A stretch of DNA of 64,000 nucleotides. Origin: Dyella_B nitratireducens. GTDB taxonomy: Bacteria; Pseudomonadota; Gammaproteobacteria; Xanthomonadales; Rhodanobacteraceae. The first letter of the stretch is position 1. Every line of letters begins with the position of its first letter. The translations under genes and the position numbers were made by a program. The DNA is taken from contig NZ_CP064032.1 in the NCBI RefSeq assembly GCF_049532905.1, positions 3,162,001-3,226,000 of the forward strand, read 5' to 3'. Of the stretch, positions 38,288 to 47,377 are shown piece by piece. The notes beneath the pieces are model-generated. The model was not told where the DNA came from. It saw nothing but the letters and a program-made list of their open reading frames with translations, and ran no database searches.

Positions 38288-38626
38288 ATGAAATGGGTTA
38301 CCGCGATCATCAAACCCTTCACCCTGGACGATGTGCGCGAGGCCCTGGGCGAAGCCGGCGTGCAAGGCATGACCGTGACCGAGGTGAAGGGCTTCGGCCG
38401 GCAGCGCGGCCACACCGAGCTGTACCGCGGCGCCGAGTACGTCGTCGATTTCCTGCCCAAGCTGAAGATCGAGATTGCCGTGGCCGACGACCAGGTCGAG
38501 CTGGCCGTCGAGGCGATCATCCGCGCGGCAAAGACCGGCAAGGTGGGCGACGGCAAGATTTTCGTGAGCGACCTGGAACAGGTGATTCGCATCCGTACGC
38601 AGGAAGTGGACGCAGATGCCCTTTGA
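38288..38626 (+). CDS. glnK: PII nitrogen regulatory protein GlnK
   Basis: A 112-residue trimeric PII signal protein. It begins MKWVTAIIKPFTLDDVREAL and carries the T-loop GFGRQRGHTELYRGAEYVVDF with uridylylation site Y51. GKVGDGKIFV binds ATP/ADP and IRIRTQEVDADAL is the usual end. GlnK senses 2-oxoglutarate and energy state and blocks the ammonium channel when nitrogen is plentiful. The ATG at 38288 is supported by GGAG ten bases upstream; the frame to 38255 crosses the promoter. amtB follows directly, the classic glnK-amtB pair. Confidence 0.96.
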   Translation: MKWVTAIIKPFTLDDVREALGEAGVQGMTVTEVKGFGRQRGHTELYRGAEYVVDFLPKLKIEIAVADDQVELAVEAIIRAAKTGKVGDGKIFVSDLEQVIRIRTQEVDADAL

Positions 38627-38651
38627 CATGCGGGAAAACGGGGAACGGGGG

Positions 38652-39992
38652 ATGATGGGTAAGTATCGACATGTTTTGCGGCTTGCCGCCGCCGTACTCG
38701 CAGCCGGGTTGACCATGCCGGCTTTTGCGCAGGCCACGCCTGCACCGGCGCTCAATGCGGGCGACACCGCCTGGATGATCGTTGCCAGCGCGTTCGTGCT
38801 GATGATGACGATTCCCGGTGTGGCGCTGTTCTACGGCGGCATGGTGCGGGCCAAGAACCTGCTATCGGTGATGATGCAGTGCCTGGCCCTTACCGCCTTG
38901 GTGACGGTGCTGTGGATGGCGTACGGCTATTCGCTGGCCTTCAGCACCGAAGGCATGCACGCGGGTGTCACCAACTGGCATTCGTTCCTCGGCGCTTTCG
39001 ACCGCGTGATGCTGGCGGGGCTCACACCCAACACGCTTTACCAGACGGTGCCGGAAAGCGTGTTCGTGATGTTCCAGCTCACCTTCGCCATCATCACGCC
39101 GGCGCTGATCATCGGCGCCTATGCCGAGCGCATGAAATTCAGCGCCATGCTGTGGTTCTCCGGCTTGTGGCTCACGTTCGTCTATCTCCCGATCGCGCAT
39201 ATGGTGTGGAGCGGTCCGGGTTCGCTGCTGGGCGATCTGGGCGTGCTGGATTTCGCGGGCGGCACGGTGGTGCACATCAATGCTGGCATCGCGGGGCTGG
39301 TCGCCTGCCTGGTGATCGGCAAGCGCCGGGGTTGGCCGCATACGCATATGCCGCCACACAACCTGGGCTATACGGTGATCGGCACAGCCCTGCTCTGGCT
39401 GGGCTGGTTCGGCTTCAACGCCGGTTCCGCGGTAGCCGCCAATGGCAACGCCGGCATGGCGATGCTGGTGACGCAGATCGCTACGGCTGCCGCGGTGATC
39501 GGCTGGGTGGCGGTGGAGTGGTTCGTGCACAAGCGCGCCAGCGTGCTCGGCGCCGCGTCGGGTGCGGTAGCCGGGTTGGTGGCGGTCACGCCGGCAGCGG
39601 GCACGGCAGGGCCTGCCGGAGCGCTGATCATCGGCTTCGCAGCGGGTGCGGTGTGCTTCTTCACCGCGACGCGCCTCAAACACAAGCTGGGCTATGACGA
39701 TACGTTGGACGTCTTCGGTGTACACGCGATAGCCGGCATCATCGGCGCACTGCTGACCGGGGTATTCGCTGCGCCCAAACTGGGCGGTTTCGATAGCGCC
39801 GTGACCTCGCCGCTGTTGCAGTTGTGGATTCAGGCGAAGGGTGTGGGCTTCACCATCGTGTGGAGCGGCGCGCTCAGCTGGGTGATCCTGAAACTGGTGG
39901 ATGTGACGCTTGGTTTGCGTATTGAGCCTGAGCAGGAGCAGGTGGGCCTGGATATCGCGGAGCATGAGGAACGGGCGTACAACCTGTCCTGA
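38652..39992 (+). CDS. amtB: Ammonium transporter AmtB
   Basis: A 446-residue trimeric ammonium channel. An N-terminal signal-like segment (LRLAAAVLAAGLTMPAFAQA) precedes eleven transmembrane helices. Diagnostic parts are DTAWMIVASAFVLMMTIPGVALFYGGMV, the pore-lining His in DFAGGTVVHINAG and in VFGVHAIAGI, and FGFNAGSAVAANG. The C-terminal tail EPEQEQVGLDIAEHEERAY contacts GlnK. The start is placed at ATG 38652 (MMGKYRHV), with GGGGA seven bases upstream. An ATG at 38616 overlapping glnK is in frame but would add a charged leader. Confidence 0.94.
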   Translation: MMGKYRHVLRLAAAVLAAGLTMPAFAQATPAPALNAGDTAWMIVASAFVLMMTIPGVALFYGGMVRAKNLLSVMMQCLALTALVTVLWMAYGYSLAFSTEGMHAGVTNWHSFLGAFDRVMLAGLTPNTLYQTVPESVFVMFQLTFAIITPALIIGAYAERMKFSAMLWFSGLWLTFVYLPIAHMVWSGPGSLLGDLGVLDFAGGTVVHINAGIAGLVACLVIGKRRGWPHTHMPPHNLGYTVIGTALLWLGWFGFNAGSAVAANGNAGMAMLVTQIATAAAVIGWVAVEWFVHKRASVLGAASGAVAGLVAVTPAAGTAGPAGALIIGFAAGAVCFFTATRLKHKLGYDDTLDVFGVHAIAGIIGALLTGVFAAPKLGGFDSAVTSPLLQLWIQAKGVGFTIVWSGALSWVILKLVDVTLGLRIEPEQEQVGLDIAEHEERAYNLS

Positions 39993-40011
39993 TGTTGCAT
40001 CTCATTTTCTC

Positions 40012-40031
40012 CTCCCCTGCTTACAGGGGAG
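40012..40031. repeat. Small GC-rich hairpin after amtB
   Basis: CTCCCCTG (40012-40019), loop CTTA, CAGGGGAG (40024-40031). It may act as the amtB terminator, but no T-run follows. The form resembles the dispersed CTCCCC repeats. Confidence 0.45.
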
Positions 40032-40121
40032 GGAGTTGATCTCTGGGAGACAAACATTACGCACGGTGCGTTTGATGCATGCAGGCTCTAAGCTTTGCGC
40101 GTGTCCGCAACCAATCTCCCT

Positions 40122-41135
40122 ATGCAAAGCACCACCGATCGCTCTGCTGCCCGCCTCGCCTGGACGCGCGCAGCGCTTGGCGATCCTTCGCTAACACTCG
40201 AACCCGCCTCCTCCGACGCCAGCTTTCGCAGCTACTGGCGCACGCACCACGACGGCCGCAGCTGGGTCGTGATGGATTCGCCGCCCGCGCAGGAAGACCC
40301 GCGCCCGTGGCTGAAGATCGGCCAGCAACTCGCCGCCGCCGGCCTGCACGTGCCGGCCGTACAAGCGCAGGATCTCGAACAGGGTTTCCTGCTGATCGAA
40401 GATCTCGGCATACGGCTTTATCTCAGCGAGCTCAACGAACGTAACGCCGATGCCCTCTACGGCGACGCGATGGACGCCCTGCTGCTGATGCAGACGCGCA
40501 TGGACTATCGCGATCTGCCGCCTTTCAATCGCGACGTGCTGGTACGCGGATTGGAAGTGATGCCAGAGTGGTTTCTTGGCCGTCATCTTGATCACACGCC
40601 TGCCTGCGATGAATGGGACGTGCTGGAAGCGGCGTTCAACGTGATCATTCACAACGCACAGGAACAGCCACGCTGTTTCGTGCATCGCGACTATCACAGC
40701 CGCAATCTGCTGGTGGTCGAGCAGAACAATCCGGGCATTATCGATTTCCAAGGTGCACTCGCTGGCCCGATGACCTACGACCTTGCTTCGTTGCTGCGCG
40801 ATGCCTATATCGTGTGGCCACGCGAGCGTGTGGAGCGCTGGGTGGAGTCTTATCGGCAGCGCTTGCGTCATGCCGGCACGATTGGCGATGACATTGATCG
40901 CGAACGCTTCCTGCGCTGGTTCGATCTCACCGGTCTGCATCGCCACGTGCGTGTGCTCGGCCAGTTCTATCGCTTGTGGTATCGCGACGGCAAGCCGGGT
41001 TATCTCGCCGACGTGCCGCGCGTCTATCACTACGTGGTATCGGTGGCGCGCAGCTATCCGGAGCTGGCCGACTTCGCCGCCTTGATCGAGCGATATGCCG
41101 AAGGCCGGGACCTTACCCAGGTGACCCGCGCATGA
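40122..41135 (+). CDS. amgK: N-acetylmuramate/N-acetylglucosamine kinase AmgK
   Basis: A 337-residue sugar kinase with the aminoglycoside phosphotransferase fold. The catalytic loop is FVHRDYHSRNLLV and the Mg-binding segment GIIDFQGALAGPMTYDL. AmgK phosphorylates N-acetylmuramic acid at the anomeric carbon, the first step of the MurNAc recycling route that bypasses de novo UDP-MurNAc synthesis. The partner enzyme MurU is encoded next, overlapping by ATGA, which makes the assignment secure. ATG at 40122 is chosen over TTG at 40095. Confidence 0.94.
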   Translation: MQSTTDRSAARLAWTRAALGDPSLTLEPASSDASFRSYWRTHHDGRSWVVMDSPPAQEDPRPWLKIGQQLAAAGLHVPAVQAQDLEQGFLLIEDLGIRLYLSELNERNADALYGDAMDALLLMQTRMDYRDLPPFNRDVLVRGLEVMPEWFLGRHLDHTPACDEWDVLEAAFNVIIHNAQEQPRCFVHRDYHSRNLLVVEQNNPGIIDFQGALAGPMTYDLASLLRDAYIVWPRERVERWVESYRQRLRHAGTIGDDIDRERFLRWFDLTGLHRHVRVLGQFYRLWYRDGKPGYLADVPRVYHYVVSVARSYPELADFAALIERYAEGRDLTQVTRA

Positions 41136-41824
41136 GGCATGCATTGATTTTCGCAGCAGGATTGGGCGAACGCATGCGTCCATTGACCAACCACACACCC
41201 AAGCCCTTGCTGCTCGCGCGCGGTAAACCGCTGATCGCCTGGCATCTGGAAAAGCTCGCGGCGATCGACGTGCGTTACGTGGTGATCAACACCTCGCATC
41301 TGGCTGAGCAGTTTCCGGAAGCACTGGGCGATGGCTCAGCGTGGGGCTTGCGCATTCGCTATGCGTATGAAGGCCCTACACCGCTTGAAACCGGCGGCGG
41401 CATGCTTAATGCACTGCCATTATTGGGACCGGAACCGTTTATCGTGATCAACGGCGATGTATGGACGGATGCGGATTTTAGTGCGCTGCCAGCGGAACCG
41501 AACGGCCTTGCGCATCTGCTGATGGTGGACAACCCGCCGCATCATCCGCAGGGTGACTTTGCGCTGGATGAGCATGGCAAGCTGCACGATGAAGGCGAGA
41601 GGCGGCTGACCTATAGCGGCATTGGTGTGTATCGGCGTGAGCTTTTGAGCGATTGGTACGCCGTTATCAATCAGCACGACTCCATGGACGACAGGCATCC
41701 ACGCTTCAAGCTTGCACCGCTATTGCGAGCGGCGATGCAGCGGGATGAGGTAAGTGGCAGCCATCACCATGGCGAGTGGACGGATGTAGGTTCGCCTGAA
41801 AGGTTGGCGGCGCTTAATACGTAG
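41132..41824 (+). CDS. murU: N-acetylmuramate alpha-1-phosphate uridylyltransferase MurU
   Basis: A 230-residue nucleotidyltransferase that makes UDP-MurNAc from MurNAc-1-phosphate. The signature is ALIFAAGLGERMRPLT with TPKPLLLARGKPLI, then VINGDVWTDADF and the C-terminal WTDVGSPERL. With AmgK it forms the fosfomycin-insensitive cell-wall recycling path known from Pseudomonas. The ATG overlaps the amgK stop. The TAG stop (41822-41824) is the TAG of a family 2 REP foot. Confidence 0.95.
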   Translation: MRHALIFAAGLGERMRPLTNHTPKPLLLARGKPLIAWHLEKLAAIDVRYVVINTSHLAEQFPEALGDGSAWGLRIRYAYEGPTPLETGGGMLNALPLLGPEPFIVINGDVWTDADFSALPAEPNGLAHLLMVDNPPHHPQGDFALDEHGKLHDEGERRLTYSGIGVYRRELLSDWYAVINQHDSMDDRHPRFKLAPLLRAAMQRDEVSGSHHHGEWTDVGSPERLAALNT

Positions 41825-41892
41825 GTTGGGGTGCAAACCCCAACCTGTCGCCCCATATGCATAGCGATGTTGGGGTTTGCACCCCAACCTAC
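41821..41892. repeat. REP family 2 inverted pair shared by two gene ends
   Basis: Copies at 41821-41844 and 41869-41892 (GTAG foot, stem GTTGGGGT/ACCCCAAC). The left foot supplies the murU TAG stop and the right foot supplies the motB TAG stop, so the pair fills the entire convergent junction. Confidence 0.95.
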
Positions 41893-42836
41893 GGAGCACC
41901 CGAGGCAAGCGGTTTGATCGTCACCGGCGCGGGTATCGTGGGAGGCGGCGTCGCTTCTGCTTCTTCCTGCGACAACGCCGCATCCTGCGCCTGCTTGGTC
42001 ATCATGATGATGCTGATGCGGCGATTGATCGGATCGCTCGGATTGAGTTTGTCGAACGACACCGAGTCCGCCAACCCCACCACGCGCGCGATCTTTCCGG
42101 CTTCAAGCCCGCCATCCAGCAGTGCGCGCCGCGCGGCGTTGGCGCGGTCGGCGGAAAGCTCCCAGTTGCCGTACTGGCTGCCGTTGCTGTACTGCGCATC
42201 ATCGGTATGGCCCGAAATGCTGACTTTGTTGGGTGCCTGATCGATAAAGCCTGCCAGCTCATGCAGGATCGCCACGGTATAAGGCTCCAGCATCGCGCTG
42301 CCGGTCGCGAACATCGGGCGATTCTGCTTATCCACGATCTGGATGCGCAAGCCTTCCGGTGTGATGTCGAGCAGCAGTTGATCCTTGAACGGCTCCAATG
42401 CCTGGCTTTTCTCGATGGCGGCGTGCATCTGCTGCATCAAGTTTTCCAGGCGCTCCTTTTCGCGCTCACGTGCCAGCTTCTCCACATCCGCTGGAGTCAT
42501 CGGCGTGGCGGCGCGGCGGTCCTTGCCGGCACCGTGCGAGATGTCCATGGCGCCGCCGAGCTTGATCATGCTGTCGCTGGCACCACCGGGGCCGAGCTTG
42601 CCGGGCGGGGCCACCGTTGCCGTGCCTGGTGTCATGCTGGGATTTTTGAAATATTCGGCGATGGCGGCGCGTTGTTGGCGCGTGCCCACGCCGAGCAGCC
42701 ACATCACCAAGAAGAACGCCATCATCGCCGTGACAAAGTCGGCATAGGCCACTTTCCACGCGCCGCCATGGTGACCGTGCTTCTTGCGCCGTGAACGGCG
42801 CACCACGATCAGCATGTCGCGATCCTGCTCGCTCAC
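41889..42836 (-). CDS. motB: Flagellar stator protein MotB
   Basis: A 315-residue stator subunit. A short cytoplasmic tail (RRSRRKKHGHHGG) precedes the single membrane helix VAYADFVTAMMAFFLVMWLLG with proton-binding D33. A plug/linker rich in P and G follows, then an OmpA-like peptidoglycan-binding domain (about 165-285: VSISGHTDD, LSADRANAARRALLDGG, NRRISIIMM). The C-terminal tail (about 30 residues, A, P and E rich) ends at a TAG inside a REP. It overlaps motA by ATGA and shares its sigma28 promoter. Confidence 0.95.
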   Translation of the reverse strand: MSEQDRDMLIVVRRSRRKKHGHHGGAWKVAYADFVTAMMAFFLVMWLLGVGTRQQRAAIAEYFKNPSMTPGTATVAPPGKLGPGGASDSMIKLGGAMDISHGAGKDRRAATPMTPADVEKLAREREKERLENLMQQMHAAIEKSQALEPFKDQLLLDITPEGLRIQIVDKQNRPMFATGSAMLEPYTVAILHELAGFIDQAPNKVSISGHTDDAQYSNGSQYGNWELSADRANAARRALLDGGLEAGKIARVVGLADSVSFDKLNPSDPINRRISIIMMTKQAQDAALSQEEAEATPPPTIPAPVTIKPLASGAP

Positions 42837-43705
42837 GCCGATGCTCCGGCGCGCGCGGCATCCTTCAAGTGATCTTCAAAATCCTGGAAATTCGGCCGTG
42901 CCTGCGGTGACAGCGTCTTGCGCGCAAATTCGACCGCGACTTTCGGGTTGTAACCACGCAGACAGGCCAGCAAGGCTACCTTGACGCATTCGAACGCTTT
43001 GCCGTCTTCGTGCACGCGGCTTTCCATCGCTGCGCCCAACGGACCGATAAAGCCATAGCACAGTAAAATCCCGAGGAAGGTACCGACCAGCGCGCCTGCG
43101 ATATGTTCGCCAATCTGCGAGGTATCGCCGCCCAATTGCGACATGGTAGTGACGATGCCGAGCACCGCCGCCACGATGCCGAAACCCGGCAAGGCATCAG
43201 CCATTTTCGTCACGGCCAGCGCAGGTGCTTCCGCATCGTGCTGATGGGTTTCCAGCTCCACCTCCAGCAACTGTTCCAACTCATGCGGATTCATGTTGCC
43301 ACCCACCATCAGGCGCAGGCAGTCGGTGGTGAATTCGATCAGATGATGTTCTTTCACCAGGCGAGGATAGGCGCTGAAGATCGGGCTCGATTGCGGATCT
43401 TCGATATGCGATTCCAAGCCAAGCAAGCCTTGCTTGCGCATCACACTGAAGATGTCGTACAGCAACGACAGCAGATCCACGTAATCCTGCTTGCGGTACT
43501 TCGGCCCTTTGAACAGCGCGACGACGTTATGCAGCACACCCTTCACGATCTTCAGTGGGTTGGCCGACAGAAATGCGCCGATGGCGCCACCGCCGATGAT
43601 CATCAGCTCGCTCGGCTGCCACAGCGCGAGAATATGGCCATGCGACATCAGGTAACCACCCAGTACGCAGGAAAGCACCACCAGGGAACCAATCAGGACA
43701 AGCAT
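42833..43705 (-). CDS. motA: Flagellar stator protein MotA
   Basis: A 290-residue stator subunit with four membrane helices. The N-terminus VLIGSLVVLSCVLGGYLMSHG, the cytoplasmic loop with charged residues for FliG contact (PKYRKQDYVDLLSLLYDIF to RLVKEHHLIEFTTDCLRL), and the C-terminal helix pair (LPGFGIVAAVLGIVTTMSQLGG and GALVGTFLGILLCYGFIGPLG) are all typical. The ATG has GGAG five bases upstream. It is driven by a sigma28-type promoter 39-65 bp upstream. No other flagellar gene lies in the window, so the stator operon is detached from the main cluster. Confidence 0.95.
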   Translation of the reverse strand: MLVLIGSLVVLSCVLGGYLMSHGHILALWQPSELMIIGGGAIGAFLSANPLKIVKGVLHNVVALFKGPKYRKQDYVDLLSLLYDIFSVMRKQGLLGLESHIEDPQSSPIFSAYPRLVKEHHLIEFTTDCLRLMVGGNMNPHELEQLLEVELETHQHDAEAPALAVTKMADALPGFGIVAAVLGIVTTMSQLGGDTSQIGEHIAGALVGTFLGILLCYGFIGPLGAAMESRVHEDGKAFECVKVALLACLRGYNPKVAVEFARKTLSPQARPNFQDFEDHLKDAARAGASA

Positions 43706-43743
43706 GGGGACTCCGTTCGGGACGTTAGCGTCCTACCCAGTGC

Positions 43744-43770
43744 TTATCGACCGGCGAAGTGCAAAATTTA
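43744..43770 (-). promoter_or_regulatory. Sigma28 (FliA) promoter of motAB
   Basis: On the minus strand, TAAATTTT (43763-43770), an 11-base spacer and GTCGATAA (43744-43751). This nearly matches the FliA consensus TAAAGTTT-N11-GCCGATAA. It places motAB in the late flagellar regulon. Confidence 0.8.
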
Positions 43771-43860
43771 GGTCGAAACGTTTGTGTAATGTGATGCAGA
43801 TCAAGTGCAAATTTTTGTCATGTGCACGCCGATTGCGTCACTTGCACGGCAACAAGCTAT

Positions 43861-43891
43861 AAAAAAACGGCCCGGATGACCGGGCCGCTTT
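43861..43891. terminator. Terminator after secF
   Basis: CGGCCCGG (43868-43875), loop ATGA, CCGGGCCG (43880-43887). On the minus strand it is followed by seven T (plus A at 43861-43867), and on the plus strand by CTTTTT, so it can work in both directions. It closes the queA-to-secF run. Confidence 0.92.
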
Positions 43892-43915
43892 TTCGTATGC
43901 ACGTGACGCCATGAA

Positions 43916-44881
43916 TTACGGACGACGCGCCAGTTCCGGATTTTCCTTGCTCACGGGCATCAGGTCCTTCTTCGATACGCCCAGCCACAGCAAGATCGGG
44001 CTAGCGACAAAGATCGACGACAAGGTACCAACCAGGATGCCGATCAACATGGTGATCGCAAAACCATGCACGGACGGGCCGCCGAAGAAGTACAGCGCAC
44101 CCATCGCGATACTGGTGAACAGCGAGGTGATGATGGTTCGCGACAGCGTGCTGTTGATCGAGCGGTTGAGAACTTCTTCCGGATCCGCCTTGCGCGAGGA
44201 ACGGAACAGTTCACGGATACGGTCGAACACCACCACCTTGTCGTTGATGGAGTAACCGATCACGGCGAGCACGGAAGCCAGCACCGTCATGTCGAATTCG
44301 CGCTGCACCAGCGAGATCACACCCAGCGTCACCAGCACATCATGCACTTCGGTAGCCAGCGCGGCGATGGCGAAACGACGCTCGAAGCGGATCCACAGAT
44401 AGATACCAATGCCGATGATCACGAAGATCGCTGCGGTAACGCCATCGCTGCGCAGTTGTTCACCCACCTGCGGACCGACGTAGTCCTTGCCGGCGATCTT
44501 GGCATCCGAACGTGCCGCCTGCACCGCCTTGGCCACGTCGTTGGCGATCAGGTCGAGGTTGGGCGACTTGCCCTCCTGCAGCGCGTAGTGTTTGTCGTCC
44601 TTGGGCTGGAAGCGGATCGACACATGGCGGGTACCGCCTACGCTCTGCACGACGGCGTTCTCGATGCCGCCCTTGTCCAGGGCACTGCGAACATCTTCGA
44701 TCGAGACCGGATTGTCGTAGGTGACTTCCATGCTGACGCCACCGGTGAAATCCAGGCCGTAGTTGAGGCTACGGGTGGCGAGCAAGGCGATCGAGACGAT
44801 CATCAGCAGGATCGCAATGCCGATGCTGATCTTGCGCAGCCCCAGGAAGTGGACGTTGGCGTTGTGATTGAAAATTTCCAT
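43916..44881 (-). CDS. secF: Protein translocase subunit SecF
   Basis: A 321-residue RND-type membrane protein that pairs with SecD to drive late protein export with the proton motive force. Six membrane helices with the first periplasmic domain (about 35-130) and the SecD_SecF core: YGLDFTGGVSMEV, the DxxD-like VQREFDMTVLASVLAVIGYSINDKVVVFDRIRE and ALYFFGGPSVHGFAITM. It follows secD by 12 bp and ends at a strong terminator. Confidence 0.96.
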   Translation of the reverse strand: MEIFNHNANVHFLGLRKISIGIAILLMIVSIALLATRSLNYGLDFTGGVSMEVTYDNPVSIEDVRSALDKGGIENAVVQSVGGTRHVSIRFQPKDDKHYALQEGKSPNLDLIANDVAKAVQAARSDAKIAGKDYVGPQVGEQLRSDGVTAAIFVIIGIGIYLWIRFERRFAIAALATEVHDVLVTLGVISLVQREFDMTVLASVLAVIGYSINDKVVVFDRIRELFRSSRKADPEEVLNRSINSTLSRTIITSLFTSIAMGALYFFGGPSVHGFAITMLIGILVGTLSSIFVASPILLWLGVSKKDLMPVSKENPELARRP

Positions 44882-44893
44882 GGGCGTCTCCGA

Positions 44894-46813
44894 TTACACC
44901 GACAACGTCTTGAGCTTGCGCCCGTGATGGATCAGCGCAGTGATCGCGTGGGTGACCGTGACCGAGGTGAACATCGAAGTCAGGATACCGATCAGCAGCG
45001 TGACGCCGAAGCCCTTGATCGGGCCGGAGCCCATCGTGGTCAGTGCCAGCGCGGCGATAAGGTGGGTGACGTTGGCGTCGAGAATGGTCGCCCAGGCTTT
45101 TTCATAACCTGCGCGGATCGCTGCCAGCGGCGTGGAACCATTGCGCAATTCCTCACGTACGCGTTCGCAGATCAGCACGTTGGCGTCGATCGCCATACCC
45201 AGCGTCAGCACGATACCGGCGATGCCCGGCATGGTGAGCGTCACGCCGATCGCCGACATCACCGCGATCAGGATCACCAGGTTGAAGAACAGCGCCACGT
45301 CCGCCACCAGGCCGAACAGCTTGTAGTAGATCGCCGCGGCCACCAGCACCAGGGCCAGGCCCAACAGCACCGCCATGAGACCCTTGTCGATGTTGTCCTG
45401 GCCGAGGCTGGGGCCGATCACGCCTTCCTGCACGATATCCATGCGCGCGGCAAGCGAGCCGCCCTTCAGCATCAGCGCCAGGTCCGAGGCGGCCTTGGGG
45501 CTGCCCAAACCAGTGGTCTGGAACTTGTTGCTGAAGACGCCCTGGATGGTGGCGTAGTTGATCACCTGGTAGGTGGTCTTGGGCGTGCGCACTTCCTTGC
45601 CGTCGACAATCTTGGTGTCGGTGGTGCTTTCTACATACACCACGGCCATCGGCTTGCCGACGTTGTCGCGGGTGAAATCGAGCATCTTGGCGGCGCCGAC
45701 CGAGTTCAGCGTGACGTTCACGCTGGGCGAACCGCTTTGCTGGTCGTTGCCCGACGAAGCGTCCACCAGCTCATCACCGCTGGCGATGATGTTCTTGCTG
45801 ACCAGGTAAGCCACCGTGTTGTCCGGGTTGTAATAGAGATGCGCGTCAGGCGGAATGTTGCCTGTGCGGACGGCGTCTGCCACCGTCTGATCACCCGCCC
45901 AATCCCTGCCGTTGAAACGCGCTTCGCCCAGCCCAGCCACGTATTGCAAGGTGGCAGTCGCGCCAATCACCTTCTTTGCTTCAGCCGGATCTTGCACACC
46001 AGCCAGTTCCACCGAGATGTGGTCCTCGCCCTGCGCCTGGATCACCGGTTCGGACACGCCCAGCGCGTTGATGCGGTTGCTCAGCGTAGCTAGGTTCTGG
46101 CGGATTGCATTGACTTGCAGATCACGCAGCTTGTCCGGCTTGATGATGGCATTGAGCACGAAACGGTCGCCGGTGCTCTGGCCATCCGTCACGGCAAGGT
46201 CGGTGTATTCCGTGGCAATGGCATCACTGGCTGCCGTGCGATCAGCCGCGGAGCTAAGCACCACATTCACGCCCTGCCCGCGCGTGGCATTGCGCGATAC
46301 GGCTACGAAAGGAATCTTCCTTTCCTTGAGCAGCGCGGTGATGTCCTGCGTATAGCGGTTTTCCTGCCGATCGATGATGTCGTTCTGGTCGACCGCCATC
46401 AGGAAGCGCACGCCACCCTGCAAGTCCAGGCCTAGCGGCATGGAGCGGCCACCGATCATGCCAAGCCAGCGCGGTACGGTGGATTCCAGGTTGAAGCCGA
46501 CGTTGTAGTTCTCGCCCAAGGCTGCCTTCAACGCATCGGCCGCGTTCTTTTGCTGATCGCCGTTGGTGAAGCCGACCACGATGTAGTCACCGCGGCTGGG
46601 ATCGTGCTTGAGGCTTTCGTTGACATACGGAAGCTTGGCCGTCTGCAGCGCAGTGATGACTTTCTGCTCCACCGTCGGATCGAGCGTCGTACCTTGCGCG
46701 GGCGTTACCTGCACAGCCTGCAGCGGTGCATAAACGTTCGGCAGTGCGTACAGGATGCCCACCACCAATACGATGGCGACCAGAAAGTATCTCCAGCGAG
46801 GAAAATCACTCAT
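44894..46813 (-). CDS. secD: Protein translocase subunit SecD
   Basis: A 639-residue RND-type translocase partner. It begins MSDFPRWRYFLVAIVLVVGILYALPNVY, the standard first helix (an ATG three codons upstream at 46822 is less typical). The large periplasmic P1 domain runs from about 35 to 450, with LGLDLQGGVRFLMAVD and ISVELAGVQDPAEAKK. Five C-terminal helices include LTLGMAIDANVLICERVREEL. SecDF pulls substrates out of SecYEG. YajC is encoded 75 bp upstream. Confidence 0.96.
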   Translation of the reverse strand: MSDFPRWRYFLVAIVLVVGILYALPNVYAPLQAVQVTPAQGTTLDPTVEQKVITALQTAKLPYVNESLKHDPSRGDYIVVGFTNGDQQKNAADALKAALGENYNVGFNLESTVPRWLGMIGGRSMPLGLDLQGGVRFLMAVDQNDIIDRQENRYTQDITALLKERKIPFVAVSRNATRGQGVNVVLSSAADRTAASDAIATEYTDLAVTDGQSTGDRFVLNAIIKPDKLRDLQVNAIRQNLATLSNRINALGVSEPVIQAQGEDHISVELAGVQDPAEAKKVIGATATLQYVAGLGEARFNGRDWAGDQTVADAVRTGNIPPDAHLYYNPDNTVAYLVSKNIIASGDELVDASSGNDQQSGSPSVNVTLNSVGAAKMLDFTRDNVGKPMAVVYVESTTDTKIVDGKEVRTPKTTYQVINYATIQGVFSNKFQTTGLGSPKAASDLALMLKGGSLAARMDIVQEGVIGPSLGQDNIDKGLMAVLLGLALVLVAAAIYYKLFGLVADVALFFNLVILIAVMSAIGVTLTMPGIAGIVLTLGMAIDANVLICERVREELRNGSTPLAAIRAGYEKAWATILDANVTHLIAALALTTMGSGPIKGFGVTLLIGILTSMFTSVTVTHAITALIHHGRKLKTLSV

Positions 46814-46888
46814 GCCTTGCATCCGAATGAACCGCGGCGCTCGCCGCGGATAACGTGAATTAATAAGTTGGGAAGAGTTGCCTGGCGA

Positions 46889-47218
46889 TCAGGACGACTT
46901 CAGCGTGCCCTTGGGCAGAACCTGCTGAACCGCGCCCTTTTGCAGCTTGACCTTCACGTTCGGTGCGATCTCGACCGTGATGAAGGTCTCGCCTACGTCA
47001 TCGACGCGACCGGCGATGCCGCCATTGGTGACCACCTCGTCGCCCTTGGCCAGGCCGGACATCATCTGGCGATGTTCCTTCTGCCGCTTCATCTGCGGGC
47101 GGATCATCATGAAATACATCAGGCCGAACAGCACGATCATCATGATCAGCATGGATAGGCCGCCATTGGCCGCTCCTGGCGCTGCCTGCGCCAGTACGAA
47201 AGTCGTCGGAAGAATCAT
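46889..47218 (-). CDS. yajC: Preprotein translocase subunit YajC
   Basis: A 109-residue single-span membrane protein of the SecDF-YajC complex. The helix GGLSMLIMMIVLFGLMYFMMI is followed by RPQMKRQKEHRQMMSGLAKGDEVVTNGGIAGRV, the diagnostic YajC region, and a basic tail. It lies between tgt and secD on the same strand, the conserved order in gammaproteobacteria. Confidence 0.96.
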   Translation of the reverse strand: MILPTTFVLAQAAPGAANGGLSMLIMMIVLFGLMYFMMIRPQMKRQKEHRQMMSGLAKGDEVVTNGGIAGRVDDVGETFITVEIAPNVKVKLQKGAVQQVLPKGTLKSS

Positions 47219-47377
47219 CTACTTATCCCGCAAGTTGTGGCTACGACTGAAGTTTTTGCCGCAAGCCAAATAAAAGACGTCGGATTATGCCATGCGCCCC
47301 GGAGCTATGCACGGCGCGAAAGCCCAGCCGGGCCAAGGCGCGTGCCCCTGAGACAACGGCCGGCAGGCAGGGTTTCG

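Noticed and set aside
44066..46093. 675-codon plus-strand ORF across secF-secD
   Set aside because: It is antisense to two unmistakable genes and His/Arg/Asp-rich, as expected of the mirror frame in high-GC DNA.
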